Assembly (NCBI GenBank): GCA_015492395.1
Contig: WGFD01000322.1
Coordinates: forward strand, 1 to 11,860
From: Deltaproteobacteria bacterium
GTDB taxonomy: Bacteria > Desulfobacterota > GWC2-55-46 > S146-70
Direction of reading: 5' to 3'
DNA length: 11,860 bases
The number at the start of each line of letters is the position of its first letter. Positions within the stretch are counted from its first letter, which is position 1. Position numbers and translations under genes: made by a program. The notes beneath the pieces are model-generated. The model ran no database searches, was not told the origin of the DNA, and was given only the letters and a program-made list of their open reading frames with translations. Below, in pieces: positions 1 to 6,713 of the stretch.

Positions 1-1268
1 TCCAGGATGCGCTCAGGGAGGTCAGGATGGCCCTCCTTGAGGCGGATGTAAACTTCAAGGTAGCGAAGGACTTTGTCGGTTCTGTTAAGGATAAGGCCAT
101 GGGGAAGGAGGTGCTGGAGAGTCTGACTCCGGCTCAGCAGTTTATAAAGGTAGTTCAGGATGAGCTTGTCAGCCTCTTCGGCGGTACGACTTCCGGGCTG
201 GATATCGGCTCCAAGCCGCCGGTTCCGATCATGCTTGTGGGACTACAGGGTTCCGGTAAGACTACGACAACCGCCAAACTCGCAAAACACCTGAAGTCAA
301 GGGGCAGGACACCCCTAATGGTCCCGGCGGATATATACAGACCGGCCGCCATATTGCAGCTCAAGAGACTTTCGGAGACGATCATGGTGGATTGTCTAGA
401 TGTTGACAGCAGCAGCAAGCCGGCGGATATCTGCCGGGAGGCCTTGCGTATAGCTGGATTAAAGGGGTACGATATCGTACTGATCGATACCGCTGGAAGA
501 CTCCATGTCGATGATCACTTAATGCAGGAACTTCGTGAGATAAAGTCGATCATCAAGCCTAAAGAGATACTCTTTGTCGCTGACAGTATGACAGGCCAGG
601 ATGCAGTCAATACCGCCGCAGGATTCGATGCGGCTTTGGATCTTACCGGAGTCATCCTGACCAAGCTTGATGGGGATGCGAGGGGTGGAGCGGCATTGTC
701 GATGAATGTAACTATCGGGAAACCCATTAAATTTATCGGCACAGGAGAGCGGGTCGATGAACTGGAACCCTTCCACCCTGACAGGATGGCGAGCAGGATC
801 CTGGGCATGGGGGATGTGCTGACGTTGATAGAGAAGGCCCATGAGGCCGTGGGGGAGGAGAAGGCAAAGCAGTTAGAGGAAAAGATAAGGAAGAATGTCT
901 TCACACTTGAGGACTTTAAGGAGCAGCTTGGCCAGATAAAGAAGATGGGCTCGCTCGAGAGCATCCTTTCTATGATACCGGGTTTTAAGGAACTGAGCAA
1001 ATCGCAAAAGATAAACGTTGACGACAGGGAACTGGTGAAGGTGGAGGCTATAATCGATTCTATGACCAGAAAGGAGAGGATAAGTCCTGGGATCTTAAAT
1101 GCGAGGCGCCGGATGAGGATAGCGAAGGGGAGTGGAACAAGGGTGCAGGATGTGAACAAGCTGTTGAAGCAGTATGAACAGATGCGCAAGATGATGAAGA
1201 AGCTTAAAAAGAATGCCGGCAAGGGTCTTTTAAGGGGCGGTATAAAGGGGCTCTTCGGGAATATCTAG
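1..1268 (+). CDS. ffh: Signal recognition particle GTPase Ffh (SRP54), 5' end outside window
   Basis: Ffh is the GTPase subunit of the signal recognition particle. It binds the SRP RNA and hydrophobic signal sequences on nascent chains and docks with FtsY at the membrane. The frame is already open at base 3, reading QDALREVRMALLEADVNFK, which is the usual Ffh N-domain. The ATG at 27 is therefore internal, and the true start lies upstream by a few tens of codons. Counting from that Met, I see the P-loop GLQGSGKTTTTAKL (about 73-86), DTAGRLHVD (about 154-162), the TKLDGDARGG guanine-specificity loop and GTGE. The M domain follows, with the RNA-binding RRRMRIAKGSG segment and a Met- and Lys-rich C-terminus. 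The length fits the family. A 192-base gap separates it from rpsP, and no convincing terminator follows it, so co-transcription is possible. The identification is secure. Confidence 0.97.
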   Translation, partial: QDALREVRMALLEADVNFKVAKDFVGSVKDKAMGKEVLESLTPAQQFIKVVQDELVSLFGGTTSGLDIGSKPPVPIMLVGLQGSGKTTTTAKLAKHLKSRGRTPLMVPADIYRPAAILQLKRLSETIMVDCLDVDSSSKPADICREALRIAGLKGYDIVLIDTAGRLHVDDHLMQELREIKSIIKPKEILFVADSMTGQDAVNTAAGFDAALDLTGVILTKLDGDARGGAALSMNVTIGKPIKFIGTGERVDELEPFHPDRMASRILGMGDVLTLIEKAHEAVGEEKAKQLEEKIRKNVFTLEDFKEQLGQIKKMGSLESILSMIPGFKELSKSQKINVDDRELVKVEAIIDSMTRKERISPGILNARRRMRIAKGSGTRVQDVNKLLKQYEQMRKMMKKLKKNAGKGLLRGGIKGLFGNI

Positions 1269-1460
1269 CCGGGTTGCGGTTAAATCTTTGTGATTCATAA
1301 GGCTTTGAAGAAAGCTCCGTATACAAGATGTCGCAAAGCGAGGAATGTGGCGTAAGTTATAGGCGCAGTGGCGAACGACGAAGACAGCACATGCAGACGG
1401 GCTTGCCCTGCAGCCTGTGATTACTAAAACCGAGTATACTCAAGGAGGTGGATAGAAGGT
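1269..1460 (+). other. ffh-rpsP intergenic leader, no gene seen
   Basis: This 192-base gap is long for the cluster. It holds a small hairpin just after ffh (GGCTTT / AAAGCT around a GAAG loop, 1301-1316) without a T-run, so it is not a standard terminator. A second small GC hairpin lies near 1393-1411, and a perfect palindrome GAGTATACTC at 1433-1442 sits just before the rpsP Shine-Dalgarno. I found no convincing -35/-10 pair. The longest plus-strand frame I looked at (1328-1420, 30 codons) lacks a ribosome-binding site and protein-like composition. It may be an S16 leader RNA, but nothing proves that. Confidence 0.4.
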
Positions 1461-1721
1461 ATGGCAGTGAGATTGAGACTTGCGAGGCTTGGAGCGAAAA
1501 AGAGACCGTTTTACAGGATTGTTGCGTCTGACTCTGAATCACCGAGGGACTGGAGATTTATAGAGGTGGTAGGGACGTATGATCCTAACCACGATCCTGC
1601 GAAGATCGACATAAAGGAAGCAAAGGTAAAGAAGTGGCTCGATGACGGAGCCTTGCCGACAGAGACTGTTGCGAGTCTTTTGAAGAAGGCGGGCATCTCT
1701 CGTGGTTCGGACAAGGCCTAA
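1461..1721 (+). CDS. rpsP: 30S ribosomal protein S16
   Basis: S16 is a small-subunit protein needed for 30S assembly. The 86-residue product has the full canonical layout: MAVRLRLARLGAKKRPFYRI at the N-terminus, the SPRD...FIEVVGTYDP segment at about 28-42, and a C-terminal helix with WLDDGALPTETV. The start is fixed by a near-perfect Shine-Dalgarno AAGGAGGTG at 1442-1450, ten bases before the ATG. One oddity is residue 31, which is Trp where the family normally has Gly (RDG-RFIE). It lies between ffh and khpA, a very common position for rpsP. Its own strong ribosome-binding site fits a highly expressed ribosomal gene. Confidence 0.98.
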   Translation: MAVRLRLARLGAKKRPFYRIVASDSESPRDWRFIEVVGTYDPNHDPAKIDIKEAKVKKWLDDGALPTETVASLLKKAGISRGSDKA

Positions 1722-1741
1722 TCAATAATAGTGTGCTCTTT

Positions 1742-1780
1742 CAGGCTGGGACTCTCTCTTTGCCCCGGTCCTTCGGCCTG
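1742..1780 (+). other. Putative stem-loop between rpsP and khpA
   Basis: In the 86-base gap after rpsP, CAGGC (1742-1746) plus GGAC (1749-1752) can pair with GTCC (1768-1771) plus GCCTG (1776-1780), giving nine pairs with an internal loop and a 15-base apical loop. No T-run follows, and the khpA ribosome-binding site lies 16 bases downstream. It could be a processing or partial attenuation site that lowers expression of the downstream genes relative to S16. This is read by eye only; no folding energy was computed. Confidence 0.35.
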
Positions 1781-1807
1781 TAAACAAATTAAACTGGAGG
1801 TGGATAA

Positions 1808-2038
1808 ATGAGAGAGCTAATAGAGTCGATCGCGAAGGCACTTGTCGATAATCCGGATCAGGTACGGGTGACAGAGATAGAGGGAGAGAGTACATCTGTT
1901 ATAGAACTTGCCGTTGCCAAAGAGGACCTCGGTAAAGTCATAGGTAAGCATGGAAGGACGGCGCAGGCTATGAGGACTATATTGACAGCGGCATCCAACA
2001 AGATGAAGAAACGCGCCGTTTTGGAGATTATTGAGTAA
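1808..2038 (+). CDS. khpA: KH-domain RNA-binding protein KhpA (YlqC family)
   Basis: This is a small single-KH-domain RNA-binding protein of the KhpA/YlqC family. In Gram-positive bacteria KhpA partners with KhpB (Jag/EloR) and affects cell division and RNA levels; the partner gene is not in this window. The 76-residue product has the KH GxxG loop as GKHG at residues 46-49, inside [16 protein letters not shown], followed by a basic helix and a terminal beta strand (VLEIIE). The start is supported by GGAGGTG at 1796-1802, five bases before the ATG. The same 11-base ribosome-binding block, GGAGGTGGATA, also precedes rpsP. Its end overlaps the rimM start by eight bases, which suggests coupled translation. 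The placement between rpsP and rimM is typical. Confidence 0.93.
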   Translation: MRELIESIAKALVDNPDQVRVTEIEGESTSVIELAVAKEDLGKVIGKHGRTAQAMRTILTAASNKMKKRAVLEIIE

Positions 2039-2537
2039 GGATTATTTGTCTGTCGGCAAGATAGTGGGTGTCCACGGTATAAAGGGCGACATTAAGGTCC
2101 TTCTGTATAACGATGAAGAGAGAAGAGCGTGGAAGGTGGTATACACCATGTACGGAGGGAGATTCCTGGACCACTCTGTAGTGGCTAACAGGCCGCATAA
2201 GGGGGTAATGCTGTTCAGGCTTTCCGATATCAGGTCACGTGGCGAAGCGCAGGAGCTGGTGGGGGGAGAGTTCTACCTCCGGAGGGAAGAGTGTGGGCCG
2301 CTCCGGAAGGGAGAGTACTACTACTTCGAGTTGAAAGGAATGAGGGTTAGGACGGAGCATGGGAGGTGCCTTGGCACCGTAGAAGGTGTTTTTGCAACCG
2401 GCGGTAACGATGTCTATGAGATTCATGGTCCCTACGGTGAGATACTCCTGCCGGCAATAAAGGATGTGATCCTGAGTGTGAATAGAGAAAAGGAGGAGAT
2501 GGTTGTACATCTCCTTGAAGGATTAATGGAAGAGTGA
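2031..2537 (+). CDS. rimM: Ribosome maturation factor RimM
   Basis: RimM binds S19 and assists maturation of the 30S head. The 168-residue product has the N-terminal RimM barrel ([19 protein letters not shown], about 5-23). It then has the PRC-barrel domain, with the linker motif [12 protein letters not shown] (about 95-106), [18 protein letters not shown] and the [10 protein letters not shown] strand near the C-terminus. The start is a TTG at 2031 lying inside the last codons of khpA, an eight-base overlap. It is chosen because the family N-terminus begins within five residues and no ATG is available. The gene overlaps trmD by four bases. The arrangement implies tight translational coupling of khpA, rimM and trmD. 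Confidence 0.95.
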   Translation: MSKDYLSVGKIVGVHGIKGDIKVLLYNDEERRAWKVVYTMYGGRFLDHSVVANRPHKGVMLFRLSDIRSRGEAQELVGGEFYLRREECGPLRKGEYYYFELKGMRVRTEHGRCLGTVEGVFATGGNDVYEIHGPYGEILLPAIKDVILSVNREKEEMVVHLLEGLMEE

Positions 2538-3229
2538 GATTCGATATCCTTACGTTGTTTCCGGAGTACTTTTCAACCCCCCTTGGCCAGAGTGTTATCG
2601 GAAGGGCAGCCGGACTGGGCCTTATTGATATACGGGTGCATAATATAAGGGGTTACGCGGGGGACAAGCATAAAACCACCGATGACCACCCATATGGAGG
2701 CGGTCCCGGTATGGTTATGATGGTAGAGCCTATTGTGAGGGCTATTGAATCCGTTGCCGGTGGTGGGGATAACGGCGTGGTGGTCCTCTTGTCGCCGCAG
2801 GGGGACCGCATGGACCAGACGACGGTGCGCGAGTTTGCCTGTCTTGACAGACTGACGATTGTGTGTGGCAGGTACGAGGGCGTCGATGAGAGGGTGGGGG
2901 GATTCGTGGACAGGGAGATATCCATAGGTGATTACGTCTTAATGGGTGGGGAGGCCCCCGCCCTTGTGATCATAGAGTCGGTTGCCAGGTATATCCCCGG
3001 TGTGCTCGGGAGCGAAGAGTCTGTAGATTGTGACTCCTTTTCCGATGGGCTGCTTGAATACCCTCAATATACAAGGCCCAGGGACTTCCGGGGACATAAG
3101 GTGCCAGACGTCTTGCTCTCCGGTAATCACAAGGAGATAGTGCAGTGGAGGAGAGAGGAGAGTATAAGGAGGACCCGTAACAGGCGTCCCGATTTGATAG
3201 AGGAGCGGGTTTCCAGCGAAGCCTTTTGA
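2534..3229 (+). CDS. trmD: tRNA (guanine37-N1)-methyltransferase TrmD
   Basis: TrmD transfers a methyl group from S-adenosylmethionine to N1 of G37 in tRNAs reading CNN codons and some others, preventing +1 frameshifting. The 231-residue product carries the SPOUT trefoil-knot segments LLSPQG (85-90), CGRYEGVDER (111-120) and IGDYVLMGGE (131-140). The catalytic Asp equivalent is D171 in DSFSDGLLEYPQYTRP, and R152 is in the RYIPGVLG segment. The C-terminal tRNA-binding domain (LLSGNHKEIVQWR) is complete. The start is GTG in a GTGA overlap with the rimM stop, and [12 protein letters not shown] follows directly as in the family. A 144-base structured gap follows before rplS. Confidence 0.97.
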   Translation: MRFDILTLFPEYFSTPLGQSVIGRAAGLGLIDIRVHNIRGYAGDKHKTTDDHPYGGGPGMVMMVEPIVRAIESVAGGGDNGVVVLLSPQGDRMDQTTVREFACLDRLTIVCGRYEGVDERVGGFVDREISIGDYVLMGGEAPALVIIESVARYIPGVLGSEESVDCDSFSDGLLEYPQYTRPRDFRGHKVPDVLLSGNHKEIVQWRREESIRRTRNRRPDLIEERVSSEAF

Positions 3230-3246
3230 AGACGCGCGGTGAGCAC

Positions 3247-3373
3247 CCGTCGGTTGTCCGGGAACCGGCGGCGACTTTCCACGGCAAGTTGCGGAACTGG
3301 CAAGTGATTATACATTTGGAGATCCCCCGTACCTTGTTGCGGGGGGCTTCGGTATGCAAGAATGGAGGTTCTT
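3247..3373 (+). promoter_or_regulatory. Structured leader region before rplS (possible L19 leader)
   Basis: The trmD-rplS gap holds a run of possible stem-loops. First, CCGTCGGTT (3247-3255) pairs with AACCGGCGG (3263-3271), nine pairs with one G-U and a seven-base loop. Second, TTCC / GGAA (3277-3296) encloses a smaller GCA/TGC stem. Third, CCCCCG / CGGGGG (3324-3345) has a ten-base loop, closable to eight by a G-U pair. Fourth, AAGAA / TTCTT (3358-3373) holds the Shine-Dalgarno GGAGG in its loop and abuts the start codon. No T-run follows the GC stems, so these are not plain terminators. L19 leaders are known in some Firmicutes; whether this one is related cannot be judged by eye. Confidence 0.45.
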
Positions 3374-3724
3374 ATGGGAGTAATTGAGGATATCGAGAGG
3401 AAGTATATCAATACTGATATACCGGACTTCAGACCCGGAGATACTGTCAGGGTCAATGTGAAGATCAAGGAAGGGGAGAGGGAGAGGACTCAGGCCTTTG
3501 AGGGGGTGGTAATCAGAAAGCGCGGCGCCGGCATAAAGGCTACCTTCACGGTAAGAAAGGTGTCGTATGGTGTTGGTGTTGAGAGGATATTTCCGCTTCA
3601 CTCTCCTGTTATAGATTCTATCAAGGTGGTTAACAGAGGTGCCGTGCGAAGGGCCAGACTGTACTACCTTAGGGGACTCAAAGGGAAGGCTGCGAGGATC
3701 AAACCGAAGGATATAAGACGCTAA
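3374..3724 (+). CDS. rplS: 50S ribosomal protein L19
   Basis: L19 sits at the interface of the two ribosomal subunits. The product is 116 residues and matches the family throughout. It has [20 protein letters not shown] near the N-terminus, then [33 protein letters not shown] in the middle, and [20 protein letters not shown] at the end. I place the start at the ATG at 3374, because GGAGG at 3364-3368 lies five bases upstream and the usual N-terminus MGVIEDIER follows. An ATG at 3362 is in frame but has no ribosome-binding site and would itself overlap the Shine-Dalgarno. The gene is followed by rnhB after 63 bases. Confidence 0.97.
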   Translation: MGVIEDIERKYINTDIPDFRPGDTVRVNVKIKEGERERTQAFEGVVIRKRGAGIKATFTVRKVSYGVGVERIFPLHSPVIDSIKVVNRGAVRRARLYYLRGLKGKAARIKPKDIRR

Positions 3725-3762
3725 CTTCTCTTCCCATCTACCCGGTAATCCTCTGTCACACA

Positions 3763-3780
3763 CTGCGGACACCTTCGCAG
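3763..3780 (+). other. Small hairpin next to the rnhB ribosome-binding site
   Basis: CTGCG (3763-3767) can pair with CGCAG (3776-3780) around an eight-base loop. The final G of the stem is the first base of the rnhB Shine-Dalgarno GAGG (3780-3783). It might slightly mask rnhB translation. A five-pair stem is weak evidence on its own. Confidence 0.25.
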
Positions 3781-3787
3781 AGGCGGT

Positions 3788-4411
3788 ATGAATTTCTACG
3801 AGAAGAAGGCCATTCGAAAGGGCTACAGGCTAGTTGCGGGGGTGGACGAGGCAGGGAGAGGACCGTTGGCCGGTCCTGTAGTGGCAGCAGCCGTTATCTT
3901 TACCTATCCTCCACCGGACATCGGCATAAAGGACTCAAAGGCCCTGACGTCGGCGAAGAGGGCCGTCCTGCTCCGGCCGATCCTCCAAGAAGCGAGTGCA
4001 GTCGGCATCGGTATGATTTGGCCGGTGGTCATAGATGAGCTGAATATACACCGGGCATCTCTTATAGCTATGGAGAGAGCGATCTCTTCACTTAAGGAAC
4101 GTCCGCAACTTCTCTTGATAGACGGGCCATTTCCGGTGACCTCTGGTGTGCCTCAACTTCCTATTGTTAAGGGCGATTCCAAGAGCGTCAGCATAGCTGC
4201 AGCGTCTATAGTGGCAAAGGTTACGAGGGATCTCATTATGGACGGATACCACAGGCTCTATCCGGCATATAATTTCATCAAGAACAAGGGGTATGGCACC
4301 AAAGAACATCTCGACGCACTTAGAAGGTTCGGGCCGTCTCCGATACATCGAAGGACATTTAAGGGTGTAAGGAGTGCAGAGGATCTTACTGGGCAGGGCC
4401 GGAGAGGATAG
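3788..4411 (+). CDS. rnhB: Ribonuclease HII
   Basis: RNase HII cuts the RNA strand of RNA-DNA hybrids and starts removal of single ribonucleotides from DNA. The 207-residue product has all four metal-binding acidic residues expected of the family: D20 and E21 in GVDEAGRGPLAGPV, D112 in LLIDGPF, and D130 in VKGDSKSVSIAAAS. The D112-D130 spacing of 18 matches the D108-D126 spacing of the E. coli enzyme. The SIVAKVTRD helix and the NKGYGTKEH segment are also present. The ATG at 3788 has GAGG four bases upstream. The last 38 bases overlap the next gene. The position after rplS is the standard one. Confidence 0.97.
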   Translation: MNFYEKKAIRKGYRLVAGVDEAGRGPLAGPVVAAAVIFTYPPPDIGIKDSKALTSAKRAVLLRPILQEASAVGIGMIWPVVIDELNIHRASLIAMERAISSLKERPQLLLIDGPFPVTSGVPQLPIVKGDSKSVSIAAASIVAKVTRDLIMDGYHRLYPAYNFIKNKGYGTKEHLDALRRFGPSPIHRRTFKGVRSAEDLTGQGRRG

Positions 4412-4736
4412 GGCTGTCAGCTTTTTGAAGAGCCTTGGATACGAGGTGATGACCAGGAACTATAAGTGCAAATCCGGAGAGATAGATATAGTGGCCAGAG
4501 ATGGAGGGGTGATAGCCTTTGTAGAGGTGAAGACTAGAAGATCGGATGAGTTCGGGACACCAGGCGCATCTGTAAACCGGAGGAAGCAACGACGAATTTC
4601 CATGGCCGCCGTATCCTATCTGCAGAGAAATAACCTGCTGGATAGCCCGGCACGGTTTGATGTCGTGGAGATATCACTGTCGGGTGGTAAAGAGAGGATT
4701 AATATCATAAAGAACGCCTTTGATCAGGCGCAATAG
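4374..4736 (+). CDS. yraN: YraN / UPF0102 family nuclease-like protein
   Basis: This is a member of the UPF0102 (YraN) family, whose fold resembles Holliday-junction resolvases and other PD-(D/E)XK nucleases; the exact cellular role is not settled. The 120-residue product has the family signature: GRAGEDRAVSFLKSLGYEV (7-25), GEIDIVARDGGVIAFVEVKTR (35-55, with E36, D38, E51 and K53 as the likely metal-site residues), FGTPGASVNRRKQRRI and RFDVVEI near the end. The GTG start at 4374 lies inside rnhB, giving a 38-base overlap. AAGGG at 4361-4365 is well placed eight bases upstream. Adjacency to rnhB is a conserved arrangement and fits a nucleic-acid role. Confidence 0.92.
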   Translation: MQRILLGRAGEDRAVSFLKSLGYEVMTRNYKCKSGEIDIVARDGGVIAFVEVKTRRSDEFGTPGASVNRRKQRRISMAAVSYLQRNNLLDSPARFDVVEISLSGGKERINIIKNAFDQAQ

Positions 4737-4743
4737 GACGGCC

Positions 4744-5130
4744 GTGTTTTTTAAACTATTCCTCCTGTTTACCGTCATACCTCTTATAGAGCTCACCATA
4801 CTGGTAAAGGTGGCCATGCATATAGGCGTACTCTATACCATGGCTATCGTTATAGGTACTGCCGCGGTTGGATCCTACCTGGTAAGGCTGGAGGGTCTCG
4901 GTGTTGTTACCAGGTTCCAGAGAAATATGGCTCATGGTGTGTTCCCCGCCGACGAATTAATCGAAGGTGCCATGATACTCATCGCAGGCGCACTCCTTGT
5001 TACCCCCGGTGTGCTTACTGATATCGTGGGGTTCACCCTTGTGTTTCCGGTGACACGGTCCATTATAAAGGCGTGGCTTAAGCGGTACATAAGGTCAAGG
5101 ACGAGTAGAGTGACCATCTACAGGCCGTAG
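4744..5130 (+). CDS. fxsA: FxsA family membrane protein
   Basis: FxsA is a small cytoplasmic-membrane protein. In E. coli it is named for relieving exclusion of phage T7 by the F plasmid, but its normal role is unclear. The 128-residue product has hydrophobic segments at about 3-20, 26-46 and 73-105. It carries the family features IPLIELTILVKV, the YLVRLEGLGV segment and the EGAMILIAGALLVTPGVLTD block. I choose GTG at 4744, because AGGA (4735-4738) is five bases upstream and the family starts directly at this hydrophobic stretch. An in-frame TTG at 4720 would add eight charged residues and overlap yraN. The seven-base gap from yraN points to the same transcript. It is the last gene of the cluster and meets pyk tail to tail after 37 bases with no visible terminator hairpin. 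Confidence 0.9.
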   Translation: MFFKLFLLFTVIPLIELTILVKVAMHIGVLYTMAIVIGTAAVGSYLVRLEGLGVVTRFQRNMAHGVFPADELIEGAMILIAGALLVTPGVLTDIVGFTLVFPVTRSIIKAWLKRYIRSRTSRVTIYRP

Positions 5131-5167
5131 AGCTATATCCCTACATATTATTAACTCCGCTCTTCCT

Positions 5168-6628
5168 TCACATACCTGGTGACTCTTTTGCCAGATACAC
5201 CCTGCACTCATCGCTTCCTATCTTGTCTATCTTCATCATGTTGGTCCCCCCCCTCATCCCGACCCGCGTTCCGGATACTATCACGAGGATGTCTCCCCAC
5301 TCCGCTATTCCATGGTTGAGTAGTGCTGCCTCTCCCCTGCATATCATCTCATCCGTATGGTTGCCGAACTCAATACAGAAGGGTTGCACCCCCCACGATA
5401 GAGAGAGCCTTCTCATAGTGCCTTCCAATGAGGTAAACGCGACTATGGGTGTCGAGGGTCTGAATTTGGATATCAGGCTGGCTGCATTACCGCTTTGTGT
5501 GAAGACTACTATGACCTTGGAGCGCAGGTCCCATGCTGCAACGCAGGAGGCGTAGGCTACGGCGCGGCCGAAGGATCCCGGTTTGTCGCGTCTCTTCCTG
5601 AGGAATTGCGGCTGGTGGAGTATGGCCCCTTCGGCCTCAACGGCGATCTTCGACATTATCTCAACCGTCTTGACAGGATACTTGCCGACTGCGGTCTCTC
5701 CGGAGAGCATCACGGCATCCGTCCCGTCAAAGATCGCATTGGCGACATCGGACGCCTCAGCCCTTGTGGGTCTTGGATTGTTGATCATAGACTCCAACAT
5801 CTGTGTCGCAGTGATGACGATTTTGCACTTCTTGTTAGCGATGGATATCATCCTTTTTTGGAGAACGGGGATCTCTTCCGGTGACAGTTCGACACCGAGA
5901 TCGCCTCGGGCTACCATGATGCCTTCCGATTCATCGAGTATCTCTTCCAGGTTGTCCACGGCCTCCTGCTTTTCTATCTTGGCGATTACCGGGATCTCGG
6001 TGCACTTTGCCTTGAGGTGCTCCTTAAGCTTGACTATATCTGCCGCTTTTCTGACAAAGGAGAGCGCGACATAATCCACACCAAGTGAGATTCCGAGGTC
6101 TAGGTCCTCTATATCCTTATCGGTAAGGGCTGGTGCACTTATGTCCACACCCGGCAGGTTTATCCCCTTGTGTTCTTTCAGTACGCCGCCGTGAACCACG
6201 TTACATTCTATGTCGCTTCCGGATACATGTAGCACCTGTAACTCTATCAGGCCGTCATCTATAAGGATCCTGGCCCCTGGTTTCACATCTTCCGGCAGTG
6301 CACGGTATGTTGTGGAGATGGAATTGCCGTCTCCCAGCAACACCCTTGTGGTTATCGTTATCCGATGTCCAGGAGGTAGTTCTACAGAGCCGCCCTTTAA
6401 ACGGCCGATCCTTATCTTAGGCCCTGCAAGATCCTGTATTATTGCCACCGGGAGGTTGAGCTTCTTGGACGCGGCCCTGACCGTTGTGAATATGGCTTCA
6501 TGGCCCACCATGGTCCCGTGAGAGAAATTGAGTCTTACCGCGTTGACACCAGACTGCAGGAGCCTTTCTATAGTATCCGGCGCCTCAGTCGAGGGGCCAA
6601 TGGTTGCAATTATTTTGGTCTTCCGCAT
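5168..6628 (-). CDS. pyk: Pyruvate kinase, K+-independent type by sequence
   Basis: Pyruvate kinase converts PEP and ADP to pyruvate and ATP in the last step of glycolysis. The 486-residue product has MRKTKIIATIGPS at the start, the substrate residues R32, N34 and S36 (VRLNFSHG), catalytic K217 with E219 (IAKIEK), D243 (MVARGDLGVE) and ITATQMLESM (272-281). The motif D66-L-A-G-P-K71-I-R-I74 carries Leu, Lys and Ile at the positions equivalent to rabbit 113, 117 and 120. That pattern is associated with K+-independent enzymes, whereas K+-dependent ones have Thr, Glu and Thr. There is no C-terminal extra domain. The start at 6628 has GAGGT six bases upstream on this strand; an in-frame Met at 6670 would add 14 non-family residues. 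It is transcribed away from rnf, probably from its own promoter. Confidence 0.97.
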   Translation of the reverse strand: MRKTKIIATIGPSTEAPDTIERLLQSGVNAVRLNFSHGTMVGHEAIFTTVRAASKKLNLPVAIIQDLAGPKIRIGRLKGGSVELPPGHRITITTRVLLGDGNSISTTYRALPEDVKPGARILIDDGLIELQVLHVSGSDIECNVVHGGVLKEHKGINLPGVDISAPALTDKDIEDLDLGISLGVDYVALSFVRKAADIVKLKEHLKAKCTEIPVIAKIEKQEAVDNLEEILDESEGIMVARGDLGVELSPEEIPVLQKRMISIANKKCKIVITATQMLESMINNPRPTRAEASDVANAIFDGTDAVMLSGETAVGKYPVKTVEIMSKIAVEAEGAILHQPQFLRKRRDKPGSFGRAVAYASCVAAWDLRSKVIVVFTQSGNAASLISKFRPSTPIVAFTSLEGTMRRLSLSWGVQPFCIEFGNHTDEMICRGEAALLNHGIAEWGDILVIVSGTRVGMRGGTNMMKIDKIGSDECRVYLAKESPGM

Positions 6629-6669
6629 GATCGTACCTCGGATGCTGTGATGCCGGGGTGTCTGTAACA

Positions 6670-6686
6670 ATGCACGGCATGTGCAT
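6670..6686 (-). repeat. Inverted repeat in the pyk 5' leader
   Basis: ATGCAC (6670-6675) and GTGCAT (6681-6686) form perfect six-base arms around GGCAT. With the predicted pyk start point near 6707, it would be transcribed in the leader about 42 bases before the start codon. It could be a protein operator or a short RNA hairpin. The DNA alone does not say which. Confidence 0.4.
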
Positions 6687-6713
6687 CATACGTTCCTCGT
6701 TGCAGGGAGCTTC

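Noticed and set aside
515..1222. Long open frame antisense to ffh
   Set aside because: It is a mirror of a clear Ffh coding frame, with Ser- and Phe-rich composition and no recognisable family or ribosome-binding context.
1328..1420. 30-codon plus-strand frame in the ffh-rpsP gap
   Set aside because: No Shine-Dalgarno, Arg-rich random-looking composition, and no known small protein in this position.
1435..1440. TATACT as a -10 box for rpsP
   Set aside because: No -35 at suitable spacing, and the resulting start point would fall inside the rpsP ribosome-binding site. It is better read as part of the palindrome GAGTATACTC.
3362..3364. Upstream ATG as rplS start
   Set aside because: No ribosome-binding site before it, and it overlaps the GGAGG that serves the ATG at 3374.
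4720..4722. TTG start for fxsA
   Set aside because: GTG at 4744 has a well-placed AGGA and fits the family N-terminus; the TTG start adds eight charged residues.
6629..6670. Upstream Met at 6670 as pyk start
   Set aside because: The extra 14 residues do not belong to the family, and the start at 6628 has a good GAGGT site.
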